This document shows, one piece after another, positions 1 through 13,248 of a DNA stretch of 64,000 nt (the first letter of the stretch is position 1; every line of letters starts with the position of its first letter). Both the position numbers and the translations under genes were made by a program. Under the pieces are notes generated by a model, which worked only from the letters and a program-made list of their open reading frames with translations, was not told where the DNA came from and made no database searches. Source of the DNA: Acidobacteriota bacterium (GTDB lineage: Bacteria; Acidobacteriota; Thermoanaerobaculia; Multivoradales; Multivoraceae); NCBI GenBank assembly GCA_026707545.1, contig JAPOWR010000001.1:806001-870000 (forward strand), in the 5' to 3' direction.

Positions 1-555
1 ACCGGCGTCGTAGGGGAAGAGATCCTGGCTGAATTGGGACCGCCAACCCTGGCCGTCCCGGAGCGACAGACCCGAAACGCCGACGAACCAGTCGGGACTG
101 GGGCCGATCATCGACAGGAGCGTCACCAACGGGTGGGTCTGGGTCGCTTCGATCGTGAAGGTCGACGTGCCGGTCGCGCCCGTCCCACTCTCGTTGATCA
201 GCGCCTTCCGGTTGGCGGCCGCAACGGCGTTGTACTCGCTGATGAACCCCGACGTAGCGCCGAGTTCGGCGACCTGTTCGACGCCCGAGCTTGCCGTGCC
301 GCCGGGTGCCCAGAACGTGACGCTGCTGTTGTGCACGGCACCGATCAGAGTCGTGAAGTGAGCGCCGCCCGCGACGCCGCCTGGCGTGCTCGAGGTGTTC
401 CAGTTGCCCTGGAAAGTCACCTGGTAGGTCGCGGTGTCGGTGCCTTGAGCGTCGGTCGGGGCCGGCAGTCCGAACGCCAGCGGCAGAACCGCGGCGAACA
501 GTGCAAGGCGGCTTGCTGCACACGGGCGCGTGAAAGCGCCCGGGAGGTAGTTCAC
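1..555 (-). CDS. Secreted spondin-domain protein (C-terminus beyond left edge)
   Basis: An open frame runs without a stop from a GTG at 555 to the window edge (185 codons), so the C-terminus is missing. The N-terminus has a basic stretch, a hydrophobic segment (RLALFAAVLPLAFGLPAP) and an AQG-like cleavage region, which indicates export. The mature part starts with YQVTFQGNWNTSSTPGG and continues with HFTTLIGAVHNSSVTFW, then THPLVTLLSMIGPSPDWFVG. This order is characteristic of the spondin N-terminal domain (PF06468), known from extracellular matrix proteins and found sporadically in bacteria. The GTG lies 5 nt after the sucB stop, so the gene may be co-transcribed with sucAB. No strong ribosome binding site is visible, so the exact start is uncertain. 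The function is unknown; cell-surface or extracellular binding is an inference. Confidence 0.72.
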   Translation of the reverse strand, partial: MNYLPGAFTRPCAASRLALFAAVLPLAFGLPAPTDAQGTDTATYQVTFQGNWNTSSTPGGVAGGAHFTTLIGAVHNSSVTFWAPGGTASSGVEQVAELGATSGFISEYNAVAAANRKALINESGTGATGTSTFTIEATQTHPLVTLLSMIGPSPDWFVGVSGLSLRDGQGWRSQFSQDLFPYDAG

Positions 556-560
556 GGGTT

Positions 561-1946
561 CTACACCTCGACCAGCATCCTCGCAGGATCCTGGACGGCT
601 TCCTTGATCCGGACGAGGAAAGTAACGGCCTCCCGGCCGTCGACGATGCGATGGTCGTAGGTCAGGGCGACGTACATCATCGGGCGAACGACGATCTCGC
701 CGTCAACGACCATCGGCCGCTCCTGGATCGCGTGCAGTCCCAGGACGCCGCTCTGTGGCGGGTTGATGATCGGCGTGGAGAGGAGGGAACCGAAGACGCC
801 GCCGTTCGTGATCGTGAAGGTTCCGCCCTGGAGTTCGTCGATCCGGATGCGGCCGGCGCGGGCTCGCCCGGCGAAGTCGGCGATCTGTGCTTCGATCTCG
901 GCGAAGGACAGGCGCTCCGCGCTGCGCAGGACGGGCACCATCAGGCCGCGGTCGGTGCTGACCGCGATGCCGATGTCGTAGTAGTTGCGGTAGATGATGT
1001 CCGGGCCATCGATCTCCGCGTTGAGGCGGGGGCACTGACGCAGGGCGTCCACAACGGCCTTGACGAAGAACGAGAGGAAGCCGAGGCGCACGTCGTGACG
1101 TTTCTCGAAGTCGTCGCGGTAGCGCCGCCGGAAGTCGATCACGGCCGACATGTCGATCTCGTTGAACGTGGTCAGGAGGGCCGCCTGCTGCTGCGACTCG
1201 ACCAGCCGTTCGGCGATGCGCCTGCGGATCGGGGTCATCGTCACCCGTTCCTCGGCTCGGCCGGCTGCCGGTGCGGCTGGTGCCTCGCGAGCCGGCCGCG
1301 GTTGAGCGCGCAGGGCGGGCTTCGGTGTAGGCGGCGGCGCTGGCGTCGTCCCAACCGGGGGCGCCGGTGCTGGCTCCGCCGCTGGAGCGGCCGCCGACGC
1401 CGCCTCGGCGTCGCGGGCGGCGAGGTAGGCGATCACATCGCTCTTGAGCAGTCGGCCGCCCTTGCCGGTGGCCGGAATGACCGAGGCGTCCAGGCCCTGC
1501 TCGGCAATCAGACGCCGGGCGGCCGGCAGGATGCGCCGGGGTTCTTCGGTCGGTGCGCCCGCCGCGGGTGCGGTTGCGGGTGTCGCAGGGGCCGGGACGG
1601 GCTGGACGACCGGCACCGGAGCAGGCGGGGGTGCCGGCTCGGCCGTGGAGAGCAGATCCGTCTGCGTGCTGACCGTTGGGGTTGCGGCGGGTCCCGCTGC
1701 CGCCGCCGCGCCCTCCTCGATGCGGGCGATCACGGCGCCGATCGGAACGGTCTCGCCTTCCGCGCATACGAGTTCGGACACGACACCGGCTACGGGACAC
1801 GGCATCTCGACGGTCACCTTGTCCGTCTCGAGTTCCACGAGCGGTTCGTCGCGGCCGATGGCGTCCCCGGGCTGCTTGATCCAGCGGACGATCAGCGCCT
1901 CGGTGATCGATTCGCCGATCTCGGGGATCGTGACTTCGTACGTCAT
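561..1946 (-). CDS. sucB: 2-oxoglutarate dehydrogenase E2 (dihydrolipoyl succinyltransferase)
   Basis: This is the E2 core of the 2-oxoglutarate dehydrogenase complex, which transfers the succinyl group from lipoamide to CoA in the TCA cycle. At 461 residues it has the full family length. A lipoyl domain (about 1-77) carries the lipoylated lysine in ETDKVTVE (K43). A long Ala/Pro linker follows, then a peripheral E3/E1-binding domain (about 137-175, LPAARRLIAEQGLD). A second Ala/Pro linker leads to the catalytic domain with DHRIVDG near the C-terminus (H432, D436). It lies 11 nt downstream of sucA and is surely co-transcribed. No E3 (lpd) gene is present nearby. The succinyl rather than acetyl specificity rests mainly on the sucA neighbour. 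Confidence 0.96.
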   Translation of the reverse strand: MTYEVTIPEIGESITEALIVRWIKQPGDAIGRDEPLVELETDKVTVEMPCPVAGVVSELVCAEGETVPIGAVIARIEEGAAAAAGPAATPTVSTQTDLLSTAEPAPPPAPVPVVQPVPAPATPATAPAAGAPTEEPRRILPAARRLIAEQGLDASVIPATGKGGRLLKSDVIAYLAARDAEAASAAAPAAEPAPAPPVGTTPAPPPTPKPALRAQPRPAREAPAAPAAGRAEERVTMTPIRRRIAERLVESQQQAALLTTFNEIDMSAVIDFRRRYRDDFEKRHDVRLGFLSFFVKAVVDALRQCPRLNAEIDGPDIIYRNYYDIGIAVSTDRGLMVPVLRSAERLSFAEIEAQIADFAGRARAGRIRIDELQGGTFTITNGGVFGSLLSTPIINPPQSGVLGLHAIQERPMVVDGEIVVRPMMYVALTYDHRIVDGREAVTFLVRIKEAVQDPARMLVEV

Positions 1947-1957
1947 CGTTGATGCTC

Positions 1958-4855
<2,898 letters not shown>

Positions 4856-4891
4856 GGCTGCCTACCTCCTCCTGTGACAGCGGCCGTAACC

Positions 4892-5965
4892 CTATGCCCG
4901 CTCCGCCTGAAGCCGCGGGTCGATCACGTCCCTGAGCGTATCGCCTACGAGGTTGAAACTCAGAACCGCCACGAAGATGGCGACGCAGGCGGGCGGAATC
5001 ATGTGGCCGGCGGTGAACAGGTTCTCGTAGCCGGAGCGCAGGATCGTGCCCCAGGACGGGTCAGGCGGCTGGACACCGAAACCGAGCCAGGAGAGGCCGG
5101 CCTCGATCAGGATCGAGACGGCGATGCCGAACGTGACGCTGACGAGAACCGGTGCCAGGGCGTTGGGCAGCAGGTGGCGGAGCACGAGCTGGGCCGGCCG
5201 GACGCCAAGGGAGCGCGCCGCGAGTGCGTAGTCGGTCTCCCTGATGCGCAGGATCTCGCCGCGGGCGAAGCGGGCGATGCCGACCCAGCGGGTCAACCCG
5301 ATGACGATCATCACGTTCTCGATGCTGGGCGGGAACCAGGCCAGTACCGCGAGGATCAGGAAGAAGGGTGGGAAGCACATGACGATCTCGATGAAGCGCG
5401 AGATCACGAGGTCGGCGACGCCGCCGGCGTAGCCGGCGATGCAACCCAGGATCAGGCCCAGAATGACCGCGATGCCCATCGACAGGAAGCCGACCTTCAT
5501 CGACACCACGGTGCCGTGGACCATGCGCGACAGCACGTCGCGCCCGGACTGGTCCGTGCCCAGCCAGTGACGGCTGGAAGGCCCGGCCAGCGGCTCGGCG
5601 GCGATCTCCCGCGGGCCGTAGCGCATCGGCGTCCACAGTGCCCAGTCACCCCGCTCGGGGTCGAACTCGCGCTTGAAGTCGAAGGTCGCCAGACGGTAGG
5701 GCCGCTTCTTCTGGATGATCAGCTTGCTGCCCGGCACCTGGTGGATCAGGTCGATCACCGCCGGGTAGTAGAAGCTGCCGTCGAAGCGGCAGAGGATCGG
5801 CTGTTCGTTGGCGAGCATCGGCGACAGGAACGAGACCAGGAACAGGACCGCGACCACGCACAGGCCGACCATGCCGAGCCGGTGGCTGCGGAAGCGCCGC
5901 CACGTGATGTGCCAGTAGGAGCGCGCCACGGGCGCCTGGTCCGTCGCTTCGGCCGCCATCGTCAC
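4892..5965 (-). CDS. Peptide-type ABC transporter permease (OppC/DppC-like)
   Basis: This is the second inner-membrane permease of a peptide/nickel-type ABC importer. It has 357 residues, longer than typical DppC (about 300). The extra length is an extracytoplasmic insert between helix 1 (LGMVGLCVVAVLFLVSFLSP) and the conserved HWLGTDQSGRDVLSRM segment (about 130-200). The binding-protein-dependent transport domain follows, with the EAA-type loop ALAARSLGVRPAQLVLRHLL that contacts the ATPase, and a conserved GLSWLGFGVQPPDPSWG. Its ATG overlaps the stop of the upstream permease by 4 nt, which indicates coupled translation. No ATPase or substrate-binding protein gene lies beside it, so the substrate cannot be read from context. 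Confidence 0.93.
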   Translation of the reverse strand: MTMAAEATDQAPVARSYWHITWRRFRSHRLGMVGLCVVAVLFLVSFLSPMLANEQPILCRFDGSFYYPAVIDLIHQVPGSKLIIQKKRPYRLATFDFKREFDPERGDWALWTPMRYGPREIAAEPLAGPSSRHWLGTDQSGRDVLSRMVHGTVVSMKVGFLSMGIAVILGLILGCIAGYAGGVADLVISRFIEIVMCFPPFFLILAVLAWFPPSIENVMIVIGLTRWVGIARFARGEILRIRETDYALAARSLGVRPAQLVLRHLLPNALAPVLVSVTFGIAVSILIEAGLSWLGFGVQPPDPSWGTILRSGYENLFTAGHMIPPACVAIFVAVLSFNLVGDTLRDVIDPRLQAERA

Positions 5966-6942
5966 TTCTCGTAGCTGATCCGGGGGTCGACCAGGCCGTA
6001 GGTCAGGTCGGCGATGAAGGTGATGCCGAGGACGAGCAGGGCGGTGATGAAGTTGAGCGCCATGATCGTCGGATAGTCGCGCTGCAGGACGGACTCGAAG
6101 TACAGGCGGCCCAGACCCGGCCAGTTGAACATGTACTCGAGGATCACGCTGCCGCTGAGCACGAAGGGGAAGGTGAGGCCGATCAGCGAGATGAGGGGAA
6201 TCAGACTGTTCGTGAAGGCGTGCTTGAGCACCACGCTGCGCTCTCCGAGGCCCTTGGCGCGGGCGGTGCGGACGTAGTCCTGCCGCACCACCTCAAGCAG
6301 GTTCTGGCGGATGAAGCGGGAGTAGTAGGCCAGGTTGCCGAAGGTGAAGCAGAAGGTGATCAGGACGTAGTGCTGCGCCAGATCCCACATTTGTCCGAGT
6401 GTCGTCATCTCGTCGTAGCCGTCGGACCGCATGCCGCGGAACGGCAGCAGGTCCCACTTCACGCCGAGGTAGAGGATGAGCAGCATCCCGGCGACGTAGT
6501 TCGGCACCGAATAGAGCATGTAGAGCCCGGTGCTGACCGAGCGATCGAAGCCGCCGCCCTGCCGGAGCGCACTGTAGATCCCGATCGGCGTCGAGATGAT
6601 CAGGGTCAGCATGAAGGAGAGCAGGGCCACCGACAGCGTCGGCCAGAGCGCCTCGCCGATCTTGGCGGACACCCTCCTGCCGTCGTGGAAGGACGAGCCG
6701 AGGTCGCCCACGACCAGCTTGCCGACCCAGTTGGCGTACTGCACGGGGATCGGCTTGTCGAGCCCGTAGAGCTCGCGCAACTGCTGGTAGACGCGCTCCG
6801 ACACCGCGGCGTCGGCGATCTGGGAGGTCTGGATCTGGGCCGGGTCGCCCGGTACGAGCTGGATGATGAAGAACGAGATGACCGAGATGCCGAACAGGGT
6901 GACCAGTCCGGTGACGAGCCGGCGGAGGATGTAGCTGAGCAA
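5962..6942 (-). CDS. Peptide-type ABC transporter permease (OppB/DppB-like)
   Basis: This is the first permease of a peptide-type ABC importer (326 residues, normal length). The N-terminus YILRRLVTGLVTLFGISVISFFI is the typical first helix of OppB/DppB. Next come LVPGDPA, a periplasmic segment (LRELYGLDKPIPVQY), and the permease domain with the ATPase-contact loop YVRTARAKGLGERSVVLKHAF. The gene begins at a TTG (6942-6940); no in-frame ATG or GTG lies close upstream. It forms an operon with the OppC-like gene through a 4-nt overlap. Only 42 nt separate it from the divergently transcribed MATE gene, so the two promoters must share that gap. Confidence 0.93.
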   Translation of the reverse strand: MLSYILRRLVTGLVTLFGISVISFFIIQLVPGDPAQIQTSQIADAAVSERVYQQLRELYGLDKPIPVQYANWVGKLVVGDLGSSFHDGRRVSAKIGEALWPTLSVALLSFMLTLIISTPIGIYSALRQGGGFDRSVSTGLYMLYSVPNYVAGMLLILYLGVKWDLLPFRGMRSDGYDEMTTLGQMWDLAQHYVLITFCFTFGNLAYYSRFIRQNLLEVVRQDYVRTARAKGLGERSVVLKHAFTNSLIPLISLIGLTFPFVLSGSVILEYMFNWPGLGRLYFESVLQRDYPTIMALNFITALLVLGITFIADLTYGLVDPRISYEK

Positions 6943-6970
6943 CGGCGATCTCGATATGGGTGAGGCTGCC

Positions 6971-6976
6971 TACAAT
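6971..6976 (+). promoter_or_regulatory. Candidate -10 box of the MATE gene
   Basis: TACAAT lies in the 42-nt gap between divergent genes and is close to the TATAAT consensus. Transcription would begin near 6983. The transcript would then be essentially leaderless for the TTG at 6985, or carry a leader of about 38 nt for the alternative GTG at 7021. I could not find a convincing -35 box. Confidence 0.35.
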
Positions 6977-6984
6977 ACCGCCCC

Positions 6985-8376
6985 TTGAAGAGTGCGAGAA
7001 CAGCGAGGGACCCCGGGCCGGTGCGAACGGAGTTGGGCGCCGTGGTGCGCCTGGCGGCGCCGGTGATCGTGGTCCAGGTCGGGATGGTGCTGATGGGGGC
7101 CGTCGACACGATGATGCTGGGCCGCGTGTCGGAGACGGACCTTGCGGCCGGGTCGATCGGCAACGCGCTCAGCATCGCCGTGATCTGGTCCTTCATCGGC
7201 ATCCTGCTGGCGATCGATCCGATGGCGGCGCAGGCCTTCGGCGCCGGGGACCACCGGCAGATCAGCAGGGTGCTTTGCCGGGGTTTGGGAATGGCGGTCC
7301 TGCTCTCGGTGCCGGCGACTCTGATCGTGCTCGGACTGGATCGCGTACTTCCGGTCACGGGTCAACCGCAGGCCATCGTCGAGCCGGCCGCCGCGTACCT
7401 CCGGGGCATCGGTCCCGGAGTCATCGCGTTCCTCCTCTTCATGTGTCTGCGGCAGACGCTTCAGGCGATGAGCATCGTGCGGCCGGCCCTGATCGCGATC
7501 GGCGTCGCCAATGTGTTCAACGCGATCGCGAACTGGGCGCTGATCTTCGGCCATCTCGGATTCCCGGCGCTCGGTGTGCGCGGCTCCGCCTACGCGACAT
7601 CCGGATCCCGCTGGGTGATGCTGATCGTCGTCGCCGCGTTCGGATGGCGTCACCTGCGCCGCTACGTCGGCGGCTGGCGGTGGTCGTGGTTACGCCCGGC
7701 GGCGCTCCGTCCCTTCCTGTTCGTGGGTGTGCCGATCGCGGTTCAGGTGTCGCTGGAGGTCACCGTGTTCAGTTTCGCGGCCGTGCTCATCGGTCGTTTG
7801 GGGGAGGCACAACTCAGCGGCCACCAGGTGGCGATCAGCCTCGCCTCGATCTCCTTCATGGTGCCTCTTGGTTTCGCCGGCGCGGCGACGACTCGTGTCG
7901 GCAATGCCATCGGGCGCAAGGATCCGGTGGGGGCCCGCCGCTCGGCCCTGGTCTGCCTCAGCCTCGGCGCGGGCGTGATGTTCGCCTTCGGCATCGTCTT
8001 CTTCTCGCTGCCGCAGCTTCTGGCGCGCGTCTTCAGCGACGTGCCGGCCGTGATCGCAGCCGCCGCCGCGCTGATTCCGATCGCCGGTCTGTTTCAGGTC
8101 GCCGACGGCTTGCAGGTGGCCGCCGCCGGTGTGCTGCGGGGAGCTGCCGACACGCGGTTCCCCGCCGTCGTCGCGCTCGTGGGGTACTGGGTCATCGGCA
8201 TGCCGGCCGGCGCCTGGTTGACCTTCAAGGGAGGGCTCGGCCCAAGCGGCGTGTGGTGGGGCCTGACCTTCGGGCTGGTCTTCGTGGCGATCTTCCTGGC
8301 GTTTCGCGTTCGCTGGCGGCTCTGGTTGAGCGGCGCGGTGGGCCTGCTTCCGGCCGAAACCGCCGAGCACGACTGA
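6985..8376 (+). CDS. MATE family multidrug efflux protein (NorM-like)
   Basis: This is an integral membrane antiporter of the MATE family, which exports cationic drugs or metabolites in exchange for Na+ or H+. It has 463 residues from the TTG at 6985, the usual family size, with about 12 hydrophobic helices. The repeated MatE half-domains start with VRLAAPVIVVQVGMVLMGAVDTMMLG and, in the second half, with FLFVGVPIAVQVSLEVTVFSF. The TTG start has no ribosome binding site but sits about 9 nt after a TACAAT box. The alternative GTG at 7021 is preceded by GAGGGA and would give 451 residues. The gene is divergent from the oppB-like gene and is followed by argG. Confidence 0.93.
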   Translation: MKSARTARDPGPVRTELGAVVRLAAPVIVVQVGMVLMGAVDTMMLGRVSETDLAAGSIGNALSIAVIWSFIGILLAIDPMAAQAFGAGDHRQISRVLCRGLGMAVLLSVPATLIVLGLDRVLPVTGQPQAIVEPAAAYLRGIGPGVIAFLLFMCLRQTLQAMSIVRPALIAIGVANVFNAIANWALIFGHLGFPALGVRGSAYATSGSRWVMLIVVAAFGWRHLRRYVGGWRWSWLRPAALRPFLFVGVPIAVQVSLEVTVFSFAAVLIGRLGEAQLSGHQVAISLASISFMVPLGFAGAATTRVGNAIGRKDPVGARRSALVCLSLGAGVMFAFGIVFFSLPQLLARVFSDVPAVIAAAAALIPIAGLFQVADGLQVAAAGVLRGAADTRFPAVVALVGYWVIGMPAGAWLTFKGGLGPSGVWWGLTFGLVFVAIFLAFRVRWRLWLSGAVGLLPAETAEHD

Positions 8377-8460
8377 CGGGAGCTTCACCGCGGCCCGTTG
8401 CCCGGATAGTCTCCCGCCGGCCCGGAGCGGTCTCCGGTCCCGAGGGAGGTCCAGTCAGCC

Positions 8461-9667
<1,207 letters not shown>

Positions 9668-9690
<23 letters not shown>

Positions 9691-11278
9691 GCGGCACGCG
9701 GACCTGACCGGCGACGCCGAGCCGGTACTCCGCGAGGTCGCTACTGAGCGCGACTTGCGGACGCTCGGCGGTGACTTCCAGGTTCACCCGGTGGGGAGAA
9801 CCCTTACGCATCGAGTGGCGGACGCCCAGGCGCAGGTGCTCCCGCCCGGTCGCCGACTCGGCCACGGCCTGGGCGAACGGTGTCACCATGGATGTGCCGA
9901 TTCCCACTCCCCATGCGACTTCGGCCCGGGTGTGCGACGCTCCAGGATCCCTGCGAGCCGAGGCGGCCGCTAGCGCCTCGGGCGACATGCCGATCCACCG
10001 AGGAGAGTCGGAGCGCCACAGGGCGCTCGCGCGCGCAGCCGCGCCGCCAAACTGCTGGGCGACCAGCAACGACAGTCCTTCGCCTTCCTTCGTCGCTGGA
10101 CGAAGCTCGATCGTGGCGCCGACGCCCTCTTCCTCGTAGCGCGCCTTGCCCTGGGTGACCAGAGTCCTGCCGGTGGCGTGGACGCGAAGCCGGCCATCGG
10201 CGGAAACCACTTCCAGGCCGCCCACGAGTTCGGTCCCGGTTCCGCTCATCGAGGAGCCGTCGTCATAGCGCTGGGCCAGTTGGGTGAAGGGGCGAAGGAC
10301 GAGCGCGCCTACCTTGCGAGTCAGGGAGCCTTCGAGACCGATTCGTCCCCGACCGGCGTCGCCGCCGAGGCTGGAGTTTCCGGCTGATCGGCCGAAGAAG
10401 TCGGCTCCCTCGATGACGGCGGTGCCGATATCGGCGCGCAGAGCGAACTCCAGCGATCCGGCCTTCGCCACGCGCTGGCGGAAGCCGGCGAGGCCGAGCC
10501 GCATGCGCGCGTCAGACGACGGAGCCGCGCTCGCCGTCGGGTCGGTGCCTCGAACGAGGTCGCCCTGGCCCATGGCGCCCACTGCCCAGAGTTCCGTCCG
10601 GCACGCCTTCCGGGAAGGCCCGCGGCAGCCCAACGCGTAGCGGGCGTAAGGGTAGACGCCGCTGAGATCGAGACGCACGGCGCCCCTTCCAGCGCCCGCG
10701 AGCCGGTATCGCCCGGTGGCGTCGAGCCAGGACACGGCGGTCCCGAGCACGAGACGACCGGCTGTGTAGTCCACACCGACGAAGGGCAGTTCGGGCTCGA
10801 CCGCATACGCGCTCTCGCCCGTTCGTCCGCGGAACGACCGGCGCACCCCGGCCCCCCAGAGCGCCAGGGTACCGTTCGGGCGTTCCTCGTCGACCGGCTC
10901 TACTCGACGGACGAACTCGAAACTGTCCGTCGAGAAGTCGAAGGCCGTAGCGGCCGATCCGCATACCTCGTGGCTCGCTGCCGGGCTTTTCTCCAGACCG
11001 ATGCGCTCGACGTCGACGCGGTTCCGGCGTCCGGCTTCGCAACGGTCGAGCGACTTCATCTTCACGCGGTTTCGACCCGGCCCTGTGGCGAACCGTCGGC
11101 TCAGCGTGTCCGTCGCGCCAAGCAGCATCCCGCGCGCGAAACCGCCAAGGACCGCTTCTTCCACCTCTCGTGCCGTTGCGCTGTCCTGCGGGAAGTCGCC
11201 TGCCCCTGCCGCCCGGGCTGGTCCGAAAGAGAGGGCGACCAGGGCCACGGCGCAGAAGGAGCAGGAGGTTCGATTCAC
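9668..11278 (-). CDS. Secreted protein with autotransporter-like beta-barrel, function unknown
   Basis: This is a 536-residue protein starting at a GTG, with a clear signal peptide ([18 protein letters not shown], then ARAAGAG). The C-terminal two-thirds alternate hydrophobic and polar residues in strands rich in Gly, Leu and Arg (for example [20 protein letters not shown]), as in outer-membrane autotransporter barrels. No passenger domain or recognised repeat is visible; the N-terminal 100 residues are Arg/Lys-rich. The sequence ends in TTARRR rather than the aromatic C-terminal residue typical of BamA substrates, so the barrel assignment is uncertain. The gene overlaps the argG 3' end by 23 nt. 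A TAGAAT box lies 10 nt before the GTG. Confidence 0.6.
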
Positions 11279-11287
11279 GATCGTCTG

Positions 11288-11293
11288 ATTCTA
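11288..11293 (-). promoter_or_regulatory. Candidate -10 box of the barrel-like gene
   Basis: On the minus strand TAGAAT lies 9 nt before the GTG start at 11278. With normal spacing, transcription would start within about 3 nt of the start codon, giving a leaderless or nearly leaderless mRNA. No ribosome binding site is seen. No clear -35 box is present. Confidence 0.33.
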
Positions 11294-11358
11294 TGCGTCT
11301 TTCTGCATATGGTCCGGGAAACCGCCTGGCTACCTGCGGCTCGCCTGCGTGCGCCGGA

Positions 11359-12330
11359 CTACCCGGCCAACGCCTGGAGTTTCTCGGTCAGCAGCGGTAC
11401 AACCTGCTTGTAGTCCTCGACGATTCCGAAACTGCAGTGCTTGAAGATCGGCGCGTCGGCGTCCGTGTTGATCGCCGCGACGACCTTGCTGTCACCCATG
11501 CCGAGCAGGTGCTGGCTGGCGCCGGATATCGCGATCGCGATGTAGAGCTCGGGGGCGACCTTCTTGCCGGTCTGGCCGACCTGCCAGTTGGGGGGCACCC
11601 AGCCGGCGTCGCAGGCGGCGCGTGAGGCGCCCTGCTCGGCGCCGATCGTGTTGGCGAGCCTCCTGAGTTCCTGGAAGGGCTCGGGGCCGCCGAGACCACG
11701 GCCGCCGGAGACGATGATCTGAGCGTCCTCGAGCCGTACGCCTTCCTGCTCGGCCACTTCGCGGCCGGTGATCCGGATCCGCGGGGCATCGAGAGCGAGG
11801 TCGATCGAGGTGACCTCGCCGGCCGACGCCTGTTCGGGCGCCGGCTCGAAGCCACGGGCGCGCAGCCACACGACGGAGGGCTGCTTCTTCAGGCGGTAGA
11901 TCGAGATCGCCTTGCCGCCGTAAGCGGTGCGCTGGGCGAGCAGGTGGTCGCCGTCCATCCGGATCGCCGCCGCGTCGGCCATCGAGCTGCCGCCGAGACG
12001 GTAGGCGAGCCGGGGCGCGATCTCCTGGCTGTACGTGTCGTTGCTGAGCAGCACCGCGACGTAGTCGCCGCCTCCTGCCCCGTGGAGCTGTTCGGCTGCC
12101 TGGAGCACCTGCTCGGGCTGGACGTCACGGAGCTCCTCGTTCCCGCCGATGAGCACACGGTCGGCAACTGCCGAGAGCGCCGCGACCGCGCCGTCTTCGG
12201 CCGGCCCGACCACCAGGGCATGGAGTTCGCCGCCAAGGCTTTCGGCCAGGGCGCGGCCGGCGCCGGCCACGCCCTGCGCCGCGCGGTCGTAGCCGAAACT
12301 GCCCAGAACACAGACTGCAACGTTCGCCAT
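11359..12330 (-). CDS. etfA: Electron transfer flavoprotein alpha subunit
   Basis: This is the FAD-binding subunit of ETF, which takes electrons from acyl-CoA dehydrogenases and related enzymes and hands them to an ETF:quinone oxidoreductase. It has 323 residues from the ATG at 12330 (MANVAVCVLG), which is preceded by GGAGGG. A longer frame upstream overlaps etfB and is not needed. The C-terminal FAD domain has SGGRGLGG, then WVPPNWQVGQTGKKVAPELYIA, ISGASQHLLGM and INTDADAPIF, the standard FAD-contact segments. It lies 44 nt after etfB. The neighbours (EtfD-like protein, TetR, prpE) suggest acyl-CoA oxidation. Confidence 0.97.
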   Translation of the reverse strand: MANVAVCVLGSFGYDRAAQGVAGAGRALAESLGGELHALVVGPAEDGAVAALSAVADRVLIGGNEELRDVQPEQVLQAAEQLHGAGGGDYVAVLLSNDTYSQEIAPRLAYRLGGSSMADAAAIRMDGDHLLAQRTAYGGKAISIYRLKKQPSVVWLRARGFEPAPEQASAGEVTSIDLALDAPRIRITGREVAEQEGVRLEDAQIIVSGGRGLGGPEPFQELRRLANTIGAEQGASRAACDAGWVPPNWQVGQTGKKVAPELYIAIAISGASQHLLGMGDSKVVAAINTDADAPIFKHCSFGIVEDYKQVVPLLTEKLQALAG

Positions 12331-12374
12331 CGTTTCCCTCCTTCTGCTCTTTTGCTGCCTGCGTACTGTCCGCG

Positions 12375-13196
12375 TCAGCCGATCGAGGCCACGACTTCGT
12401 GGATCTTCCGGGCGAGCTGATCGACCCGCTCGTCCAGGGTGTCGCCCTCGGCCAATTCGCACTCGACTTCGTCGGTCGGCACGAAGATCTCCTCGACCTC
12501 GAAGTTGGAGGAGCCGCTCCGGATCTCGTCGCTGTCCAGTCCGAGGTCGGCCAGGCTCAGTTTCTGGAGTGGCTTGCGGTAGGACATCATGACGTCCCGC
12601 GTCTTCGGGATGCGCGGCACGTTGTCCTCGTTGTTCGTGATCGTGACCACGAACGGCGGTTCGGCCTCCGCGACCTCGATGCCGACATCCGTCTGGCGGC
12701 GGAGCGTGACGCTGCCGTTGCCGGGAGCCAGGCTCTCTACGAACCCGAGCACCGGTCGGCCGAGTTCCTCAGCCAGTGCGCCACCGGTCTGACCCGTGCC
12801 CCAATCACCCGATTCCCGGCCCACCAGAACCGCGTCGAATGGTCCACCGTCCTGCTCGAGACGCTGGATTGCGGCGGCCAGCACGCGGCCCACGGCCGCG
12901 GCGTCGGGATTCGTGTTGCCGTCGCGCTGGACCAGGCATGCCTCGTCGACGGTCATGGCCATCGCCTTGCGGAGGCAGTCCTCGGCCGTGGACTCGCCAT
13001 AGCAGAGGGCCGTGATCTTCGCGTCGGCGGCCGCCTCCCGGAACTGGAGCGCGGTTTCGATCGCGTTCTCGCAGAAGATGTTCGTGACCAGGTTCGCGCC
13101 GCCGCGTTTCGCCGCCTTGGCCGCCGGGTCGATCTCGAAGTCCCGGGCCGGAACGTCCGGGTCGAGAATCTGCTTCAGGCAGACAAGCACTCTCAT
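12375..13196 (-). CDS. etfB: Electron transfer flavoprotein beta subunit
   Basis: This is the AMP-binding beta subunit of ETF (273 residues, near the usual 250-265). The N-terminus MRVLVCLKQILDPDVP is the standard EtfB opening. ENAIETALQFRE and the segment GRESGDWGTGQTGGALAEELG correspond to the nucleotide-binding and recognition regions. It precedes etfA by 44 nt and follows the TetR gene by 52 nt on the same strand, so a TetR-etfB-etfA transcript is likely. The order and spacing support one heterodimer acting in the cytoplasm. Confidence 0.96.
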   Translation of the reverse strand: MRVLVCLKQILDPDVPARDFEIDPAAKAAKRGGANLVTNIFCENAIETALQFREAAADAKITALCYGESTAEDCLRKAMAMTVDEACLVQRDGNTNPDAAAVGRVLAAAIQRLEQDGGPFDAVLVGRESGDWGTGQTGGALAEELGRPVLGFVESLAPGNGSVTLRRQTDVGIEVAEAEPPFVVTITNNEDNVPRIPKTRDVMMSYRKPLQKLSLADLGLDSDEIRSGSSNFEVEEIFVPTDEVECELAEGDTLDERVDQLARKIHEVVASIG

Positions 13197-13248
13197 TCTC
13201 GTTTCTCCTTCACGGGCGGTCTGGCTACGTTGCGCGTCGCCGCCTCCC

